From Clostridium sp. (GTDB lineage: Bacteria; Bacillota; Clostridia; Clostridiales; Clostridiaceae): 35,577 nucleotides of DNA. Under the pieces are notes generated by a model that was given only the letters and a program-made list of their open reading frames with translations, was not told the DNA's origin and searched no databases. Where the stretch lies: contig JAQUXS010000024.1 in NCBI GenBank assembly GCA_028692255.1, positions 1 through 35,577 on the forward strand, in the 5' to 3' direction. This document shows positions 1 to 7,287 of the stretch, piece by piece (positions within the stretch are counted from its first letter, which is position 1; the number at the start of each line of letters is the position of its first letter). Both the position numbers and the translations under genes were made by a program.

Positions 1-45
1 ACTAGCACATCCTGCCCAGCCTCCACCGATTATAACAACCTTCAT
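1..45 (-). CDS. FAD-dependent oxidoreductase, N-terminal fragment
   Basis: Only the first 15 codons lie in the window; the gene runs off the left edge. They read MKVVIIGGGWAGCAS. This is the beta-strand plus glycine-rich turn (GGGxAG) of a Rossmann dinucleotide-binding fold, as found at the N-terminus of FAD/NAD(P)-dependent oxidoreductases. A GGAGG ribosome binding site sits just upstream at 54-58. It lies directly downstream of, and on the same strand as, the PyrK-like electron-transfer flavoprotein, with a 24-base gap. The two are therefore probably cotranscribed and may be subunits of one redox enzyme. The exact family cannot be told from 15 residues. Confidence 0.7.
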   Translation of the reverse strand, partial: MKVVIIGGGWAGCAS

Positions 46-69
46 AGATCAATCCTCCAACTTACATTT

Positions 70-1047
70 TTATAAAAAGCTTTTCCCTTGAAAAATATAT
101 CTTGGATCGCTTTGAACCTTACACATTTTTTTTACAACATGGCCCTTGTAATTTGAACTGCAAGCACCACAAATTCCTTCACCACAGCACATTTTTGCAT
201 TGTTACTGCAGGCAAAGGGAATATTTTTATCTGATATATTCAAAATTTTGCTTATGAATATATCAGACATACTACAAAATATTAAACCTACGTTTTTTTC
301 GTATTTATATATGATGTTTTTTAAATCTTCGGATAGAATTTCATTGTTTCCAATTTTAAAAGTTTCAATTTGTACACTATATAAGTCTATATATTTTTGA
401 ATGAATGCATCTTTGTAAATTGATTTGTCTAGAGCTAAAATAATTTTATTACCGTTTTCATGTAATTTTTTTAAAACAGGAATACAGGGTGCCATTCCAA
501 TACCACGTACTAATAAAAGGGCAGAACTGTTTTTACATTTGTCTATGTTTTTAAGCCCAAGTATTCCATTCCAATAGGGGGCTTTAACGGCTATATTTTC
601 ATTTTCTGAAAGATTCTCTATGGTTTTAGTTTTTATTCCTTTCACATCAATAACTATTTTAATGAAATTATCATATTCATCAGTATCCATAATTGAGATA
701 GGAAAATTAAAATAATCATTGTCTTCAGGTCTTTTTATAAAAACAAAGCTTCCTGGCTTGGAAAGTTGTTTTACAATAGTGTGACCAATAGGTATGGTTA
801 AACATAAAAGGTTTTTATCAAAATATTCCTTCTTTAATATTTTACATATATAAGTTTCTCTTGTTTTTTTTGCATGATTTCCATTCCAGTAAAATTCTTG
901 ATATATACAGGTTCCTTTCCAATTGATACAGTTGCAAAAGTGTTTTCCACTTAACTGTGAGCATAAAATACAGTCACCAGTTTCAGCTAAATGACAAGGA
1001 CAAAATTCTGTCCCAGCATCAATGCAGTCCTTAATCTCATAATCCAT
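70..1047 (-). CDS. PyrK/NfnA-like FAD/NAD-binding electron-transfer protein with Cys-rich N-terminus
   Basis: 325 residues. The middle (about 60-270) is a ferredoxin-reductase-type FAD and NAD(P) module of the sulfide dehydrogenase/dihydroorotate dehydrogenase electron-transfer family; residues GIGMAP mark the start of the nucleotide-binding half. The C-terminus (280-309) has a PyrK-like [2Fe-2S] cluster motif, CCGEGICGAC followed by a later Cys. The first 50 residues carry eight cysteines (8, 16, 18, 26, 29, 38, 40, 47), an extra domain absent from ordinary PyrK that could hold another Fe-S or metal site. The start is the ATG at 1047, with AGGAGG at 1055-1060. Its partner is probably the flavoprotein beginning at 45. 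By family it should move electrons between NAD(P)H and ferredoxin or a partner flavoprotein; the true substrate is not visible. Confidence 0.8.
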   Translation of the reverse strand: MDYEIKDCIDAGTEFCPCHLAETGDCILCSQLSGKHFCNCINWKGTCIYQEFYWNGNHAKKTRETYICKILKKEYFDKNLLCLTIPIGHTIVKQLSKPGSFVFIKRPEDNDYFNFPISIMDTDEYDNFIKIVIDVKGIKTKTIENLSENENIAVKAPYWNGILGLKNIDKCKNSSALLLVRGIGMAPCIPVLKKLHENGNKIILALDKSIYKDAFIQKYIDLYSVQIETFKIGNNEILSEDLKNIIYKYEKNVGLIFCSMSDIFISKILNISDKNIPFACSNNAKMCCGEGICGACSSNYKGHVVKKMCKVQSDPRYIFQGKSFL

Positions 1048-1204
1048 TCTTTAACCTCCTGAATTGTTAAAAATAATATAAATTCAGTTACAAAGTGATA
1101 CCTATTATTAGAATATTTAAAAGTCTAAAATTTGTTACAGACATGGAAGAATTTTATTGTATATATTTACAAAATTAAAGGATACTAAAAAAGGAGGGCA
1201 AATT

Positions 1205-2761
1205 ATGAATTTTAAAAAAATATGCGATGCTTTTTCTCTTGAAGAAAAAGATAAATTTAATAATAAATTTATAAGTGACAATAAAACTATACAAAGTGGG
1301 GATGCTGAAGTTAATATAAATGTACAACAAAATGTATCACCAATAATTGGGCAGAATATAAGAAATATTAAAATAGCATTTAATAATTGTTTTGATATAA
1401 CTATAAAAGAAATATATATGCTTAACTTTAACAGGGGGAAAATAGTTGTTGCATATCTTTTGGGATTAACAACAGAAGAAATTGTTGACAAAATTATAAT
1501 TTCTAAGTTTCCACTAAAAAAGGATATAGATTTCAAAGATTTTAAAACTTCAATAATCTCAACTTTGGGCATAAGTAGTGAAAATGTAGTTAAAGATTTT
1601 AATAAATGTATAGAAGACATACTTAGTGGAAATGTAGTTGTTTTTGTAGATATGGTCGAATATGGGTTCTCATTAAATATAAATAATCCACCTCAACGAA
1701 GTATAGAAGAACCTAACAATGAAACTGTTCTAAGGGGACCAAGAGAAGGATTTACAGAGTCACTTCAAAAAAACATTGGACTTATCAGAAAGAATATTAA
1801 GAGTAGAAATTTAAAGCTTGAAAAATTTACAGTTGGAAAAGATTCAAAAAAAGACTTAGCAATTTGTTACATTAGTGGTGCTGCAGATGAAAGTATAGTT
1901 GAAGAAGTGAAAAAAAGGATAAAATCTATAAATATAAAGTCGGTACTTGAATCAAATTATATAGCAGAATGTATACAAGATAATTCGATATCTGCTTTCC
2001 CAACCATATATAGAACAGAAAAGCCGGATGTGGCAGCTTCTAAGCTTTTAGAAGGTAAGGTATTAATAATGCTTGAAGGTACACCAGTTGTTCTTTCGGT
2101 TCCTGCATTATTTGTTGAATTTATGCAATCTGCGGATGATTACTATGTTAGGAGTATCTCAGCTTCTTTAAATAGAGGGCTTAGATACATAGGAATATTT
2201 ATGACACTTACTCTACCTGCAATTTATGTAGCACTTGTAGATTTTCATCAGGAATTAATTCCAACTTCTTTGGCAATAACATTTATAAATTCAAGATCAG
2301 GAGTGCCTTTTCCTGCAGCTTGGGAGTGCTTTTTAATGCTTATATTTTACGATATAATACGTGAAGCAGGAATTAGAATACCTAAAACTTTAGGTCAGAC
2401 TGTTAGTATTGTTGGAACATTAGTACTTGGTGAAGCCGCTGTAAGAGCTGGTATTGTTGGAGCACCGGTCATAATAGTTGTAGGTTTTACAGGAATTGCC
2501 CTTTTTACAGTACCATCTCCAGAACTTAATACTTCAATTAATATAATAAAATATGTATTTCTTTTTTTAGCATCGATATTGGGAATTATTGGAATTATAT
2601 ATGGCATGCTTTTTATCCTTATGTATCTAATTTCAATAAGGTCATTTGGAGTACCTTATATGTATCCGTTTGCACCTTTGTGTATTAAACGAAATGAAGA
2701 TACATTAATGAGAATGTATATAGGAAAACTGGACAAATTGACTAATCTTTTTAAAAAATAA
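1205..2761 (+). CDS. gerKA: Spore germination protein GerKA (GerA family)
   Basis: 518 residues from the ATG at 1205, which follows AAAGGAGGG with good spacing; an in-frame ATG at 1157 lacks such a site and would add 16 residues. GerA-family A subunits are integral inner-membrane components of nutrient germinant receptors. This one has a soluble N-terminal half of roughly 260 residues, then a conserved segment with PTIYRTEKPDVAASKLLEG and RSISASLNRGLRY, and several hydrophobic helices between about 320 and 495. It is followed by gerKC (17-base gap) and gerKB. The A-C-B order is the one commonly seen in clostridial gerK operons. Expression is expected in the forespore, but I could not assign a sigma-G promoter upstream. 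Confidence 0.93.
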   Translation: MNFKKICDAFSLEEKDKFNNKFISDNKTIQSGDAEVNINVQQNVSPIIGQNIRNIKIAFNNCFDITIKEIYMLNFNRGKIVVAYLLGLTTEEIVDKIIISKFPLKKDIDFKDFKTSIISTLGISSENVVKDFNKCIEDILSGNVVVFVDMVEYGFSLNINNPPQRSIEEPNNETVLRGPREGFTESLQKNIGLIRKNIKSRNLKLEKFTVGKDSKKDLAICYISGAADESIVEEVKKRIKSINIKSVLESNYIAECIQDNSISAFPTIYRTEKPDVAASKLLEGKVLIMLEGTPVVLSVPALFVEFMQSADDYYVRSISASLNRGLRYIGIFMTLTLPAIYVALVDFHQELIPTSLAITFINSRSGVPFPAAWECFLMLIFYDIIREAGIRIPKTLGQTVSIVGTLVLGEAAVRAGIVGAPVIIVVGFTGIALFTVPSPELNTSINIIKYVFLFLASILGIIGIIYGMLFILMYLISIRSFGVPYMYPFAPLCIKRNEDTLMRMYIGKLDKLTNLFKK

Positions 2762-2778
2762 AATATTTAGGTGATTGT

Positions 2779-3939
2779 ATGAAATGCAATTTTAAAATAT
2801 TAAAAAAATTTTCATTTATAATTTTCACTGTACTTATTTCCTCTTCAATACTTACTGGATGTTATGAAATTTCAGAAATAGAAAATGTAGGGATGATTCT
2901 TGCAATGGGATTTGATTTGTCGAAAGATAATTATTATAAAGTAAGTGTGCAAATTTATAATAGTGATAGCGAATTAAATAACAACGCCAAGACGTCTCAA
3001 GTTTTTTCATCGGAAGGTGAAACTATTTTTGAAGCAATAAATAATTTAAATAGAATTGAAGGAAAAAAATTTAATTATTCTCACATTCAATATATTGTGA
3101 TTGGAGAAAATTTAGCTCGAAAAGGCATAAATACTAGTATAGATTTTACATTGAGATTTAATGAAATGAGACCTGATATACCAATATTTATTTCAAAGAC
3201 TAATGCGGAAGATATTTTAAGCCTTAAAACATCCACAGACAGTATTTCCGCTTTTTCTGTTAACCAGCTAATAAACACTGAAAGAAAATCTGGTTATACT
3301 GTTTTTACAACAAATTTGGATTATATAAAATCTAGCAATTATGGAGCTGAAAATACTGTATTTGGAGTTATTGATATTCATAAAAGTTATGAATCAAAAG
3401 AAAAGGGTACTTATGAGCTAACTGGATCAGCAGTTTTTAGAAAGGATAAATTAGTTGATTATCTTTCTCCAAAAGAAACAAGAGGACTTAACTGGATAAA
3501 AGGTGGCATAACTTCAAGTAATATTTCAGTAAATTATCCATCTTATAACAAAATAAGTGTTGAAATTATTAAAAGTTCTTCTAAAAATATTGTTTCAATA
3601 GATAATAATAAAATTACTTCGACTATAGATTTAAATGTAAAGTCAAATATTATGGGAATGATAGGTGACATAGACATTAATGCAAATCCTTATTTAATAG
3701 AAATAATACAAAATAGAGAAGATGAAGAAATATGTAAAGAAGCATTAATGGTTGTAACTAAAGCAAAAAAAAAATTTGGATTAGATATATTTGGTGTTGG
3801 AGATATTGTATATAGAAAATATCCTAGACGATGGAAAACCATTAAAAATAAATGGAATAAAGATTTTGCAAATATAGAAATCAATATAAATGCGCATTCT
3901 ACAATTTTTGAAACGGGAACTATTTCAAAATTGAATTAA
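2779..3939 (+). CDS. gerKC: Spore germination lipoprotein GerKC (Ger(x)C family)
   Basis: 386 residues. The N-terminus is a lipoprotein signal peptide: basic KILKK, a hydrophobic core and the lipobox LTGC with the lipidated cysteine at 28. The mature start CYEISEIENVGMILAMGFD matches the Ger(x)C family pattern around the E-I-E-x-x-x-x-x-x-A-x-G-x-D motif. This C subunit is anchored on the outer face of the spore inner membrane and works with the A and B subunits in germinant sensing. It sits 17 bases after gerKA and just before gerKB, almost certainly in one operon. Length and layout are normal for the family, with no sign of damage. Confidence 0.93.
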   Translation: MKCNFKILKKFSFIIFTVLISSSILTGCYEISEIENVGMILAMGFDLSKDNYYKVSVQIYNSDSELNNNAKTSQVFSSEGETIFEAINNLNRIEGKKFNYSHIQYIVIGENLARKGINTSIDFTLRFNEMRPDIPIFISKTNAEDILSLKTSTDSISAFSVNQLINTERKSGYTVFTTNLDYIKSSNYGAENTVFGVIDIHKSYESKEKGTYELTGSAVFRKDKLVDYLSPKETRGLNWIKGGITSSNISVNYPSYNKISVEIIKSSSKNIVSIDNNKITSTIDLNVKSNIMGMIGDIDINANPYLIEIIQNREDEEICKEALMVVTKAKKKFGLDIFGVGDIVYRKYPRRWKTIKNKWNKDFANIEININAHSTIFETGTISKLN

Positions 3940-3972
3940 ACTAAAAAGTTCTTAGAAGGAATGATTGCTTTT

Positions 3973-5073
3973 ATGAAAGAAAAAATAACTACATATCAAT
4001 TATTAGCTATAATGATTTTTTTCCCTTATGGAACTGCAGCTCTATTTTTCTTAGCACCAGAAACAAAAAATAGTGTGTGGATTGCTTTGATTTTTTGGGG
4101 TATAATTAGTATTTTTGTTCAGATGATATATGTAAAATTATTTTATTTGTATCCTAATGATACGTTTATAAGTTATTTGCCTAAAATATATGGAAAGCGT
4201 ATTGGTTTTATGCTTGGAATAATATACATTATATATTTTATTTATATGGGATCAAGAAATCTTAGAGATTATGGAGAATTAATAGTAACTTTTGCATTAC
4301 CTCATAGTTCGTTAGAAGAAAGTACTTTGTTTTTAGCTATACTTATTGCATATAGTGTATACAAAGGCATAGAGAACATTGCTAGTATGGGGCAATTTAT
4401 AATAATTACAGTAGTGATAATAAAAATATTAGCTATTATAATGCTTGGTATGAGTGGGGTGTTTCATCCATATTTACTTAGACCAATACTTGAAGATGGT
4501 TTTAAGGATATGTTGATAAAGAGTTGGAAACTATCGGTTTTTCCTTATGGAGAACTTTTTATTTTTACCATGATTTATCCATTCGTAATTCAAAGGAGTA
4601 AAGTGAAAAAGACAGTTATTTTTGCAACAATTTTAGAAATAATATTACTTTGTATAAATAATATGTTGTTTTTATTAACACTGGGCTACAAGTTTGCAGC
4701 TTTGAATAACTATCCTCTTCTTGAAACATATAGACTTATACATATTGGTGAATTTATAAATAGGTTAGATTCTTTTTTTATTATAATTTTAGTTGAAGGC
4801 GGATTTTTTAAAGTATCAATATGGGCTTATTGTGCATTCTTTGGAATAAATCAATTGTTTAAAGTAAAATCCAAAAGAATATTATCTATATTTTTAATTT
4901 TAATAATTTTTGTATTTTCAAATTGTATTGCAAATAATCATCCTCAAAATATAAATATAGGGCTTAATCTTGTTATAAAATATATATCATTTCCGCTTGC
5001 TATTGCAATGCCTTTTTTAACATATATAATTTATTACATAAAAAGCCTTATAACTGTAAAATTAAGAGGATAG
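3973..5073 (+). CDS. gerKB: Spore germination permease-like protein GerKB
   Basis: 366 residues from the ATG at 3973. An ATG four codons earlier (3961) abuts the AGAAGGA ribosome binding site with no spacing, so the later start is preferred; it gives MKEKITTYQLLAIMIFFPYG, the usual beginning of this family. The protein is almost entirely hydrophobic, about ten transmembrane helices, and belongs to the spore permease branch of the amino acid-polyamine-organocation superfamily. B subunits of germinant receptors are thought to bind or pass the nutrient germinant. It closes the gerKA-gerKC-gerKB operon. The 204-base gap that follows holds the promoter and leader of the cold-shock gene. Confidence 0.9.
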   Translation: MKEKITTYQLLAIMIFFPYGTAALFFLAPETKNSVWIALIFWGIISIFVQMIYVKLFYLYPNDTFISYLPKIYGKRIGFMLGIIYIIYFIYMGSRNLRDYGELIVTFALPHSSLEESTLFLAILIAYSVYKGIENIASMGQFIIITVVIIKILAIIMLGMSGVFHPYLLRPILEDGFKDMLIKSWKLSVFPYGELFIFTMIYPFVIQRSKVKKTVIFATILEIILLCINNMLFLLTLGYKFAALNNYPLLETYRLIHIGEFINRLDSFFIIILVEGGFFKVSIWAYCAFFGINQLFKVKSKRILSIFLILIIFVFSNCIANNHPQNINIGLNLVIKYISFPLAIAMPFLTYIIYYIKSLITVKLRG

Positions 5074-5105
5074 GTAATCAAAAGATATATTCAAATTAAA
5101 ATAAC

Positions 5106-5134
5106 TTGCTTTATGTAATAAACTGTGGTACTAT
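5106..5134 (+). promoter_or_regulatory. Candidate sigma-A promoter for the cold-shock gene
   Basis: TTGCTT at 5106-5111, a 17-base spacer, then TACTAT at 5129-5134. Transcription from here would give an unusually long untranslated leader of about 135 bases before the cold-shock ATG at 5278. That is typical of csp genes, whose leaders act as RNA thermosensors. The leader also contains a 16-base palindrome at 5188-5203 (TACTATTAATATAGTA). The promoter is inferred from sequence only. Confidence 0.4.
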
Positions 5135-5277
5135 TATTAAGAACTTAAATTTAGTGGTAAATAATTAACAAAATATATTTCAATGAGTACTATTAATATA
5201 GTATGTTGATATCGAGATTTTATTAGTGAGTTATTACAATGAGTTTAAGAATATAAAATTTCGGAGGTACACATTAT

Positions 5278-5475
5278 ATGAATGGTACAGTAAAATGGTT
5301 TAATGCAGAAAAAGGATTTGGATTTATTACAGGAGAAGATGGAAATGACGTTTTCGCACATTTTTCTCAAATAAATTCTGAAGGTTACAAATCACTTGAT
5401 GAAGGTCAAAAAGTTACTTATGATGTAGTTAAAGGACCTAAAGGACCTCAAGCTGAAAATATTACAATTATCTAA
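5278..5475 (+). CDS. Cold-shock protein (CspA/CspB family)
   Basis: 65 residues, the standard size. The start [20 protein letters not shown] carries the RNP1 motif KGFGFI, and VFAHF is the RNP2 motif; together they form the nucleic-acid-binding face of the five-stranded OB fold. The protein acts as a single-stranded RNA/DNA chaperone in the cytoplasm. The ribosome binding site GGAGGT is at 5263-5268. The gene has its own intrinsic terminator at 5491-5526, so it is monocistronic. A DEAD-box helicase follows directly; the two share the job of melting RNA structure in the cold, but the terminator between them means at most partial cotranscription. Confidence 0.96.
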   Translation: MNGTVKWFNAEKGFGFITGEDGNDVFAHFSQINSEGYKSLDEGQKVTYDVVKGPKGPQAENITII

Positions 5476-5490
5476 TTAATGAATATTTTA

Positions 5491-5526
5491 CCCCTTGAAT
5501 ATTATTATATTTAAGGGGTTTTTTGT
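5491..5526 (+). terminator. Intrinsic terminator after the cold-shock gene
   Basis: CCCCTTGAATAT pairs with ATATTTAAGGGG (5491-5518, one G-U pair, 4-base loop) and is followed by a T-rich run TTTTTTG. Confidence 0.85.
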
Positions 5527-5576
5527 TGTATATAACCTAATATAAAAAAATAAGCGGTAAATTATAAAGGAGTAAC

Positions 5577-6845
5577 ATGTTATTTAAAAATTTAAATATT
5601 ATTGAGCCTATTTTAAAGGCTTTAAAAGTAGAGGGCTACACAAGTCCTACACCAATACAAGAACAGTCTATTCCTCCAATACTAAAAGGAAATGACCTAG
5701 AAGGTTGTGCACAGACGGGTACAGGAAAAACTGCAGCTTTTGCAATACCTACCTTACAACTTCTTTACAATAAACAAGCAGGGAAAGATGAGTCCAAAAA
5801 GATTAAGGCTTTGATATTGGCTCCAACTAGAGAATTAGCTATCCAAATTGGAGAAAGTTTCAATTCCTATGGTAGATACATGGATTTAAAGAGTACTGTT
5901 ATATTTGGTGGAGTTTCACAGAAACCTCAGACAAAAGCTCTAAAAGCAGGGGTGGATATTTTAATTGCAACACCAGGAAGATTACTTGATTTAATCCAAC
6001 AAAAATATATAAGTTTACAAAATGTTGAAATATTTATTTTAGATGAAGCTGATAGAATGCTGGACATGGGGCTTGGACATGATGTAAAAAGAATTATATC
6101 AAAGCTTCCAAGCAAAAGACAGACAATGTTATTTTCTGCTACTATGCCTAGTAAAATTTCAAAATTAATGGACTCTATTTTGAAAAATCCTATAAAAGTA
6201 GAAGTGGCACCTGTTTCATCAACTATTGATACTATCAAACAATCTGTATATTTAGTTGAAAAAAGAAATAAGAAAGCTCTACTTATTCATATTTTAGAGG
6301 ATAAATCTTTTGAATCTATTCTTGTATTTTCTCGAACAAAACACGGAGCAAATAAGATAACAGGAGATCTTATTAGATCTGGCATAGAAGCTCAAGCCAT
6401 CCATGGCAATAAATCACAGAATGCGAGACAACTTGCCCTAAAGAACTTTAAGGAAAAGAAAATAAGAGTATTAGTGGCAACAGATATAGCTGCAAGAGGT
6501 ATTGATGTAGAAGAATTGCCACTTGTAATAAATTTTGACTTGCCAGATGTACCTGAAACCTATGTTCATAGAATTGGACGTACTGGAAGAGCTGGAGCGC
6601 AAGGTACGGCTATTTCATTTTGCGATAATGAAGAAAAAGATATGTTAAGAGATATTGAAAAAATTATAGACAAATCAATACCAGTGATTGAAGATCATCC
6701 TTATCCCATAAATAATTCTAATGTAGTTATAGAAACTTCTAAAGAAGTTAAAAACAAAGATTTTAAGAAGAAACCCTATGGAAAAAAGACACACAAAAGT
6801 AGCTATTTTAGAAAAGACAAAAAAGATACTAAAAAAAGATACTAA
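5577..6845 (+). CDS. DEAD-box ATP-dependent RNA helicase (RhlE/CshA-like)
   Basis: 422 residues; ATG at 5577 with AAAGGAG close upstream. All helicase motifs are present: Q motif SPTPIQEQ (23-30), Walker A AQTGTGKT (45-52), PTREL, TPGR, DEAD (156-159), SAT (187-189), and the C-terminal RecA motifs ending in HRIGRTGRAG. The tail after about 385 is rich in lysine and arginine, a usual RNA-binding extension. It unwinds short RNA duplexes in ribosome assembly, mRNA decay or cold adaptation. Its position next to a cold-shock protein supports a cold-response role (inference). The final codons are low-complexity A-rich repeats. A shared bidirectional terminator separates it from the convergent ywbE. 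Confidence 0.93.
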   Translation: MLFKNLNIIEPILKALKVEGYTSPTPIQEQSIPPILKGNDLEGCAQTGTGKTAAFAIPTLQLLYNKQAGKDESKKIKALILAPTRELAIQIGESFNSYGRYMDLKSTVIFGGVSQKPQTKALKAGVDILIATPGRLLDLIQQKYISLQNVEIFILDEADRMLDMGLGHDVKRIISKLPSKRQTMLFSATMPSKISKLMDSILKNPIKVEVAPVSSTIDTIKQSVYLVEKRNKKALLIHILEDKSFESILVFSRTKHGANKITGDLIRSGIEAQAIHGNKSQNARQLALKNFKEKKIRVLVATDIAARGIDVEELPLVINFDLPDVPETYVHRIGRTGRAGAQGTAISFCDNEEKDMLRDIEKIIDKSIPVIEDHPYPINNSNVVIETSKEVKNKDFKKKPYGKKTHKSSYFRKDKKDTKKRY

Positions 6846-6863
6846 AAAAAGAAACTAAATAAA

Positions 6864-6916
6864 AACCATAGTATTCATTCCTATTAATTTTATAAGTGAA
6901 TACTATGGTTTTATTA
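6864..6916. terminator. Bidirectional terminator between helicase and ywbE
   Basis: AACCATAGTATTCA (6864-6877) pairs perfectly with TGAATACTATGGTT (6897-6910). A T-rich run follows on the plus strand and an A-rich run precedes the hairpin, so it can end both convergent transcripts. Confidence 0.8.
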
Positions 6917-7108
6917 TTTTATTATAGCTTGAACTCTACCTATTTTTCCATCATTTAATCTTACTTTTATACCTCTTGAGTGATATGAGGAGTTTGTAAG
7001 AATATCCTTTACAGTTCCCCTTGTCAATTTGCCTGTACGTTGATCTTCTTTTAATACAATATCTACAAGTCTTCCAGCATAGATATCAGCCCTTGTTTTA
7101 CCAGTCAT
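6914..7108 (-). CDS. ywbE: YwbE family small protein
   Basis: 64 residues, the whole length of the YwbE (DUF2196) family. The sequence opens MTGKTRADIYAGRLVDIVLK and continues with QRTGKLTRGTVKDILT and the GIKVRL(N/x)DG(K/x)(I/V)GRVQ pattern, all family hallmarks. Its fold resembles a small beta-barrel of the kind found in RNA- or ribosome-associated proteins, but no molecular function is established. A ribosome binding site AGGAG lies upstream of the ATG at 7108 on the minus strand. It converges on the DEAD-box helicase and ends in their shared terminator. Confidence 0.88.
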   Translation of the reverse strand: MTGKTRADIYAGRLVDIVLKEDQRTGKLTRGTVKDILTNSSYHSRGIKVRLNDGKIGRVQAIIK

Positions 7109-7193
7109 AATTTATAGATTCTCCTTTTTATTCAATATTATAATCATAACACAACAAATTAATGTAAACCTAATTATATTAATAGAATTATTG

Positions 7194-7210
7194 TGTAAAC
7201 GTTGTATAAT
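7194..7210 (+). promoter_or_regulatory. CcpA cre-like site overlapping the -10 box of the alpha-galactosidase
   Basis: TGTAAACGTTGTAT (7194-7207) matches 12 of 14 positions of the degenerate cre consensus TGWAARCGNTWNCW. It overlaps a perfect TATAAT at 7205-7210. No good -35 box is visible 17 bases upstream. Binding here would block the promoter, fitting carbon catabolite repression of a sugar hydrolase. A local LacI-family repressor with a similar operator is the alternative. The assignment rests on motif match and context. Confidence 0.5.
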
Positions 7211-7287
7211 AAAAGATGTAGTTTATACAATTTATAAAAAATAAAAAGCATGAAGTAAAATAGAAAAATAATTAAGAGGGGATAATT

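Noticed and set aside
5188-5203. 16-base palindrome TACTATTAATATAGTA in the cold-shock leader as an operator
   Set aside because: It lies within the predicted untranslated RNA, not the promoter, and AT-only palindromes are frequent here. It may simply be a hairpin of the leader.
6829-6860. Repeated ACTAAAAAAAGA units at the end of the DEAD-box helicase
   Set aside because: Low-complexity lysine-codon run in a basic tail. Only about three imperfect copies and no spacer structure, so not a CRISPR or regulatory array.
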